Assembly: GCA_033030425.1 (NCBI GenBank)
Contig: JAUFSD010000005.1
Location: 1,291,001 to 1,355,000, forward strand
Direction: 5' to 3'
DNA length: 64,000 nt
Source of the DNA: Verpa conica
Lineage: Eukaryota > Ascomycota > Pezizomycetes > Pezizales > Morchellaceae
The notes under the pieces were generated by a model, which did no database searches, was not told where the DNA came from, and saw only the letters and a list, made by a program, of their open reading frames with translations. Made by a program: the position numbers and the translations under genes. This document shows positions 58,117 through 64,000 of this stretch, piece after piece (the stretch's first letter is position 1; each line of letters begins with the position of its first letter).

Positions 58117-61100
58117 CTATCTCGTTTTCCGTGTCGCTATTGTCACCGGATGGTGCCCGCCATCCTTGCCGTCCTTAACTTGGTCATGGTTATGGTTCTG
58201 TGATTGCGATTGTGAATGTTTATGCTTAACCGAGCGCCGGTCTGAGGAGAATCCTCTGCTTAGGACTGATTTTGCAGTATTTTTGATTGCGTCCATTGTA
58301 GAAGCCCTGATAGGAACATCTTTATCGATGATTGTAGTAGGGCTGACGTCAACCTTGACAAAAATCGTCGAGAAGAGGAATTGTTCTCCTTGGAGATCGT
58401 AAAGGGGAAGATGACGATATCCTAACAAAAAAATTAGCAATTGGAATTAAAAAACTGACAATATATCTAGCAACATACCTTGCTGTAGCGAGATGAGCTT
58501 TGCGGTATACGTGGCAATCAAAGTTCGATCACTCGAATCCGAATTTTCCGCGTTATATACTGAGAACCGTACGAAGACTAGAGTCTCAAACTTGGTGATA
58601 ACGGAAAACGACATTTTCTCCTTAAAGGTGGGGTGAAATCCATCATCTTTTACGACCTTTGTCCGTCTTTTTTGGGGTGCACCGAGTCCCCCCATTCCCT
58701 TGGTTTCGCTAGCGTCAATCCCTCCTTCACCGGTTGATGCGCCTTTCTCTTTATCGTCTGCAGTAAAGACTTCGACGACAACAAAGGGATCTATGCCTTC
58801 GTCGGCTTTGTGATCCTTTGGCCTTGGCAACTGTTGGGCGGAAATAACCTCGATCGAGAATTTAACTAGCTTTTTGTCCTTTTTCGTCTTAGCCGCAGCG
58901 GCATCAGCAGGTGGGTCGAAGGTAGTTCTCGAGCCGCGAAGTTCCTTTGGCTTTAGGACATAACCGGTTCGGTCATCTCCTGCTGCAAACATGGCCTCAT
59001 TCATCTGAAGACCTAGGTCATAAGTCTGCCAATTAAGAGCAACCATCTGAACACCTCGACGCCAAAAACCGCTAGGATCGAAATTCGAAGAGTTTACGCG
59101 AAAGCCAGAGGGGTAGAGGCGCATCAGATAGCGAACGTTATGTTTTTCAAGCTGCCATTTCTTTTCCGGATCCTTGCAGAACTTTTCAAACCTCTTTTCT
59201 TGGAAGGAAAAGATATGGTTAAATGTTTTACTCTCTGTAAATCGGTTAGTTTTATATTCCCAATTGGCCAAAATATAAAGATTGAAACCTACCAGGAAGT
59301 GCAAAATTCACAAATTTTTGACCTCTGCAATAGATACCCAAAGCCCCCAACTCTGGTGCAATCTTAGTTGATGGCTTCTTTTTTTTGTTCCTAGACCCAT
59401 CTGGATTGTCTGAATCGTCGGAAGCACTTGTCCCGCTACTGCTTGGACTGGAGACACCCTTTGCGGTAACCCACTGCTTAGGCGGAGAACTAGAGAAACT
59501 CCCGCCAGAGCGATTTGCCATTGCGTTAAAATCGTTATTCATAAATGACGATTCTTGTTTTGCGCTTCCTTTCACCTTGACGAGAATTCTGTGCTTCAAG
59601 TCTTGTGGGCTCGGTAGGACGAATGAGTTTGTGATGAAGGGATCTAAAATAAGTTTTTCGCCCAACACATTGCGGAGGATATTTGCCATTACGATCTGTT
59701 GCTCCAAGCTACAATGGACCTCGAGTGATAATATCAGGGGATATGGCGAGGCTAAGAAAGCGTATTTGCCAATAGCTGCGACAACGTCCGTGAAGTAGAC
59801 CTCTGAAGTGCCTGTGTGACCATGTGTAACCATCGGACGTCCATCATCCCCATCCCAACAATCGATTTCAACGCAACGGCACCCATGCTGCAAGACTCGA
59901 ATGTAGCCTTCAACCGAGGATTCTCCAGCGACTTGTCGGCCCAAAAGATAAGTATTATGGGAGCTCGAGATAAAGTACTCATTCAAAGGACGGCTAAGAT
60001 CAAGGCTTTCAGGTGCTGTCGATGTAAGAAGCGGAGGATTATAAGAGCTTGATAGGAGAAAATCAGAGAACGCAGTCATCGTCATCCGCGCCTCTTCCGA
60101 GTCATCTAGAACGTGAGCGGGGGCACGCACTATTCCAGTGATGCTTGTTGAGTGTGCATGTTGACTTCTTGCGGATTTTCGACAGAACTTGCGAAAGACC
60201 TTGTCGACATAAGCTTTATCGGCAATGATATCAACTTTCTGAACGTCCCTCAAAAAATTCTTGAATTCAGTCTTTGTCATCCCAGATTCTGTGTCAAATA
60301 CAACGGTTTTCCAGATATCCTTGATCTCCTCCCGTTCCTTCAACAAATGAACAAAACGCCGGAACTCGGCAAAATTCAAATAGCCCGAGTTATCTTTATC
60401 CGCACGCTTGAACCGGTCCTTGAGAAATTGGCGGGAGCAATTAATATGGAGACGTCGGCAAAGACGCTCAACATCCTCAAAGCCAAGCCTTTCAACTTTT
60501 GGTGATTGCGGGGGTGTAATAGTTTCTCGCGTTGCCATATAATTCCGCCAGTGAGCATCAACAAATTTCTCCCCTTGCATGGTTAAGCCGGCCATCATCT
60601 CAGTCCTATAACGCAGGATTCTCTCCAAGGTAGTTGTCCATAGCTTGAAGATATCAACGGTAGGTGCAATGATGTGGAGAGTCTTCAGCTTGCCGCCTAG
60701 TTCCGGTTCAGCGTAGATGATTGTCGCCCAGCGGTCTTCCATCTCCATAGGGATCTGAAATTCTTCACGATAATTGCGAGCATCTGGTCCCATTCGTATT
60801 TCTTTGATGTCGTCGACATAGAACCTCGAGGATTGTTTTGTAGGATCCCAGGAAACTCGTGCATTCTTGACATCGAGAGTGAATTTTCGTGACATTCTCT
60901 TTTTCCTTGTTACTCGTGTCAATGATATTCCCTTTTGTAGCACTTCCGGAACCAAAACCCCCTCCATGATGCTTTGTTGGACAGCCACCACAGACCCGCT
61001 CCTTGTTCTGTTTGCAGCCTCACCCTCGTTCCCATCTAATGTCTCGAAAACAAGTGCTTCGTCGTCGTAAAAATCGTTGTCGCCGTGAATACCCATGCGT

Positions 61101-61747
61101 CCCAATTCCCCCACTCCTCCGCCTATTCCGGTAAAGCTGTCACTCCGGTGTCTCATGATAAGAGGCCCGCTACGTTCATCATGGTCGTTTACACTGCTAG
61201 AGGTCCGTCTTCGAAGCTTCTTTGACACTCTCCGCATTAAGCTAGCCTTTTGTGGCTGTGGCTGCGACTGTGGCTGCACACCAGGGGAACCCAAACTACC
61301 GCTCATAGCGCCCACCCCAGCGGCAAGAGGAAGAGATATTGGGGTGATAGAGAGACTCTTGTTTCGAGCTCGTGGTCCGTCGGGAGAAGTTCTTGGGCTA
61401 TGATGCCACGTCTTTGATGGTTTCGGGCCAGTAGGTCGAGACTCAAGCGGCTCTTCTGATTTAGGGGTTGTAGAAATGGCAGCGGTGGCATCTGTGGGTG
61501 TATCTGTAGGCATTGCAGAAGGAGTCGTAGAAGCAGCTGTAGAAGTAGTGGGAGCTGCGGAGCCGGCGGGAGTAGTGGCATTCAATTGATTGGTCAGGGG
61601 GTCTGCTGAGTAAGGAGTTTCGTCCATCTTGGCTGGTAGTGATGACTCGGAGCATCTATGTGAAGAGATGGAATCCTCCGTGTACGGGGCTGACGAGGCT
61701 TCTATGTTGCTGGGGAAGCCGGGGGAAGAGACAGCTGTGCCAGCCAT
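58117..61747 (-). CDS. PLC1: Phosphoinositide-specific phospholipase C, delta type
   Basis: It hydrolyses PIP2 to IP3 and diacylglycerol at membranes. Three exons. The N-terminal 250 residues are low-complexity Ser/Thr/Ala-rich and likely disordered. Next come a PH domain (VLQKGISLTRVTRKKRMSRK, WTTTLERILRYR) and EF-hands (FKRADKDNSGYLNFAEFRRF). The catalytic X domain has both His residues: SSSHNTYLLGRQVAGESSVE and PMVTHGHTG; EIDCWDG and SLEVHCS supply acidic metal ligands. A charged Ser-rich X-Y linker follows. The Y domain is in exon 2 (RYLMRLYPSGFRVNSSNFDP, FWRRGVQMVALNWQT), then the C2 domain (VEVISAQQLPRPKD-like, DPFVVVEVF), interrupted by a Gly/Glu-rich insert. Exon 3 ends with a His/Gln/Ser-rich tail (HKHSQSQSQNHNHDQ). 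The length of about 1,190 residues is long for the family because of the N-terminal extension. Confidence 0.96.
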
Positions 61748-64000
61748 GATGTGGTGGCAGGTGGTGACTTGATAATGGACAACAAATACTACGTGGTTTG
61801 CCGTTTATAGAATTTACTGTTGATGGTGCAAAATATGGCTATGTGTGTCATATGACGGAATACTGAGTTCCTGCTGATTCTGTTGCCTTGCCACTGACAC
61901 GTCTGTGGTTTTTGAGACCTTCGAGAGCTCTAAGGATGTCACTAGAAGAGCTGCCTTGGACTCTGTAGAGGCACCAAACGCCTGTTGTGCTAGAATGGGA
62001 CGTTTTATGGCTGATGTTGTGTCAGTTGGATGGCTCAGGGGGACCTCTGAAAGAAATTGAACTGGCCAGGAGTGGGGGAATGGGGGAATGGAAGGGGGGG
62101 GGGACGCAGTCGAGCAATCCCCTGAGGAGGGGCAGGAGATCACCCACCTTTTGTACACTCGCACAAGATCCAACAAATCTTTAGTCTTTCACGATCTCTT
62201 CCTCTCGCGCAACAACCGCAACACAACGCAGCACTACTGGCCCTCTCAAAGCACGAATGGGTGATCCGACCGACCAGTTTTAGCGATGACGAACCCTCAC
62301 TGAATGGCGACATAGGTAGGCCGAGGACGAGAACTTTATGGGATGAGACGAGGCGGGGCAAAGTTGCATAGATGCAAAGGGGGCAGGAGGGTGACTAGTG
62401 GGGGGGGGTGTTCTTGGGGGGGGATTACTGATTATTATGATTTCCTATTTTTCTTTTTAGGACGTTTTACTTTTTTTTTTCTTTTAATTTTGGAGACAAA
62501 CCGCTGCAACCCTCCAGGTACCTTGGACGTACTAGGACGGATCGCCACGAACAGCCTCACTTTACAACCAGACTCTCGATATTGGGGATGATCGAGTGCA
62601 TTAGGTATGTATCTGTATCTCGCCCTTCTTGTCCCCCCCACCAGAATCAGATGGTCTGCGAAGTACGACTCCCCCTTTCGCTACCTGAATCTGGTGAATT
62701 GAACTATACTCCAGATTATTCCTTAAATGCATCAGTCGCAAGGCAGCCGTTAACTAGATGATGTTCGATAGATTACATGGGAACTCGTCCATTTTCGGTT
62801 GGGCTGTTCCAAAAACGGGTGCATATGCTACATTAAATGCACCGTCCAGCCTTGGGCATCTCGGAACCGTTCTTCCGGTACCTTCAGCTGTCACCTCTTG
62901 TCTTCTTTGCTTGTTCTCCGCTTTCCTTTTTTTATTTTTTATTTTTCCATTATCCTCGCCCGCCAGGGCCCTGGCGGCAAGGACTTCCCCCTACAGTACC
63001 TAGAAATAGAGACCCTATGTCGGTCCGGTAAAAGGCTGATAGTAAACATGGTAGCCTCCCGTTGGTTCGTCCTTTCCTCCTCCTCTCCCGTTGGATATCT
63101 CCAAATAATTAAGGCTGAGCCGGGTCAAACATGACTGATCAGGTCGTGCTGTACAATCATCATAAGCGCTATCCAGGCAGTGACGTCAGTAATAGTACTC
63201 TATACCAGCCCAGGAGTCCAGAATCTAGCGCTACCAACTGTTGGGATGAAAAAGAAGTTGTGTGTGGGAACAACGGATCATTCCCAGGGTCAAGAGCAGC
63301 ACACTAATTTTCCCCAAATTCATCTCCAGCAAATCAGATTCGCATACGCGATAACTATCTCTCCTCTACCTGCCCCGTGCCCTGTGCCTGCTGTCTTTAT
63401 CCTAGATCCCCAGGATCGTTGATGAAACCTACTAGTTGATATCATATCACATGACCTTATCCCGTTCAGACGTTCCTGGGAGTCATAGGCGCTCTACCGC
63501 ACCATTTTCTACTCAATTGATGAGAAAAACCCGGCATAATACTGGCCTTTCATAAGGTTGGCAAGTTCACAGGGTTTACACGAGTGCTTGAGCCTTGAGA
63601 AGTCAGATTTGTCTTTGTGGGGCTAGCTTGCATGAACTCGACTAGCTGCAAGCGAAGCCAAGCTACCACGAAAGAACACTTGGCTAGAGGGCTTGCACTC
63701 GTACCCTTACGGCGAAGGTCCTCCCTTAGGGTTAGATTTTCAGTTCGTCCCGAGAATGTAGCTCGGCAGACCGGGAAAGGGAAAAACAGAAGCAACAGCG
63801 GGAGAAACCACAGATCATCCCCCACTGGAGGAGTTTCGCCAAAAAAAAGTAGCTTCGTTGGTTATCTTCTCCCCCCCGCAAGAACCTCCCCTAATGTATG
63901 GGATCGAACCATCGTGGTTGGAAGCACTATCGACCCATACAATAGCAGTAGAATAAGACCGTTCCCTCTTCTTGTCGTACATGGCTGGCTGTCTTCTGTG
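61748..64000. other. Unassigned end region
   Basis: The first few hundred bases upstream of 61747 should hold the phospholipase C promoter. The remainder has G-runs (10 G at 62094-62103), T-rich tracts and short frames on both strands without support. At 63895-63941 there is an imperfect inverted repeat that mimics part of a tRNA but is not one. A gene continuing past 64000 cannot be excluded. Confidence 0.5.
63895..63941. repeat. Imperfect inverted repeat with internal hairpin
   Basis: TGTATGGGATCGA (63895-63907) pairs with TCGACCCATACA (63930-63941), one base unmatched. Between them AACCA-TCG-TGGTT forms a second small hairpin. The fold is compact. Confidence 0.7.

Noticed and set aside
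62758..63134. Hydrophobic plus-strand frames near the right end
   Set aside because: The hydrophobic stretch comes from a T-rich tract and lies in three overlapping frames. There is no family and no convincing start context.
63890..63960. tRNA gene on the minus strand, suggested by GGTTCGATCCC
   Set aside because: The T-arm-like motif is present, but there is no box A, no D-arm and no matching acceptor stem at the right distance. The sequence is better explained as an imperfect inverted repeat.

Overview
The window looks like nuclear DNA of a filamentous ascomycete (Pezizomycotina). The evidence is many short introns with GT...CTAAC...AG signals, fungal families (a DUF1996-WSC protein, a Kre9/Knh1-type wall protein, an Etp1/BRAP homologue, an Mdb1-like FHA-BRCT protein) and widely spaced genes. 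I cannot place it more finely with confidence. Large AT-rich gene-poor tracts studded with long poly-C/poly-G runs would fit a Pezizomycetes-type genome, but that is a guess. Nearly all the genes are interrupted, so I rebuilt models by matching reading-frame phase across splice sites; internal exon borders are approximate unless given.

Layout. 1-1960: no convincing gene. 1964-4236 (-): secreted DUF1996 + two WSC domains. 4237-10651: gene-poor, with microsatellites and one decayed-gene candidate (9644-10176). 10652-14819 (-): coatomer alpha subunit. 15767-16177 (+): small hypothetical. 16439-18087 (-): secreted Cys-rich protein with an Asn-repeat stalk and GPI-like tail, assembled from five exons. 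19061-19657 (+): ankyrin protein. 20603-23743 (-): FHA-BRCT DNA-damage mediator (Mdb1/MDC1-like). 24195-26355 (-): BRAP/Etp1-type RING ligase. 26880-29781 (+): MCM2. 30287-31299 (+): ribosomal protein L19. 31834-32422 (-): FAM32A-like. 32819-33343 (+): Kre9/Knh1-like. 33814-35368 (+): UBR7/Mlo2-like. 35369-42331: gene-poor tract holding one 88-residue gene (40366-40759, -), a decayed-gene candidate (38077-38637) and a doubtful ORF. 42332-43509 (+): type I membrane glycoprotein. 43510-46863: gene-poor. 46864-48080 (+): AKR7-type aldo-keto reductase. 48842-52361 (-): UPF1/NAM7. 52362-55065: gene-poor with a decayed-gene candidate and a perfect hairpin. 55066-56932 (+): cytochrome P450. 58117-61747 (-): phosphoinositide phospholipase C. 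61748-64000: no gene seen.

The central block (20.6-35.4 kb) is a dense housekeeping cluster for replication, DNA damage, ubiquitin and translation. MCM2 and the Mdb1-like gene both have ACGCGT (MCB-type) boxes close upstream, suggesting shared G1/S control. RPL19 has telomere-repeat-like motifs in its promoter and first intron, as expected for Tbf1-type ribosomal-gene control. The flanks carry surface, secreted and metabolic genes separated by gene-poor DNA. I saw no rRNA, tRNA, CRISPR or intact transposon.
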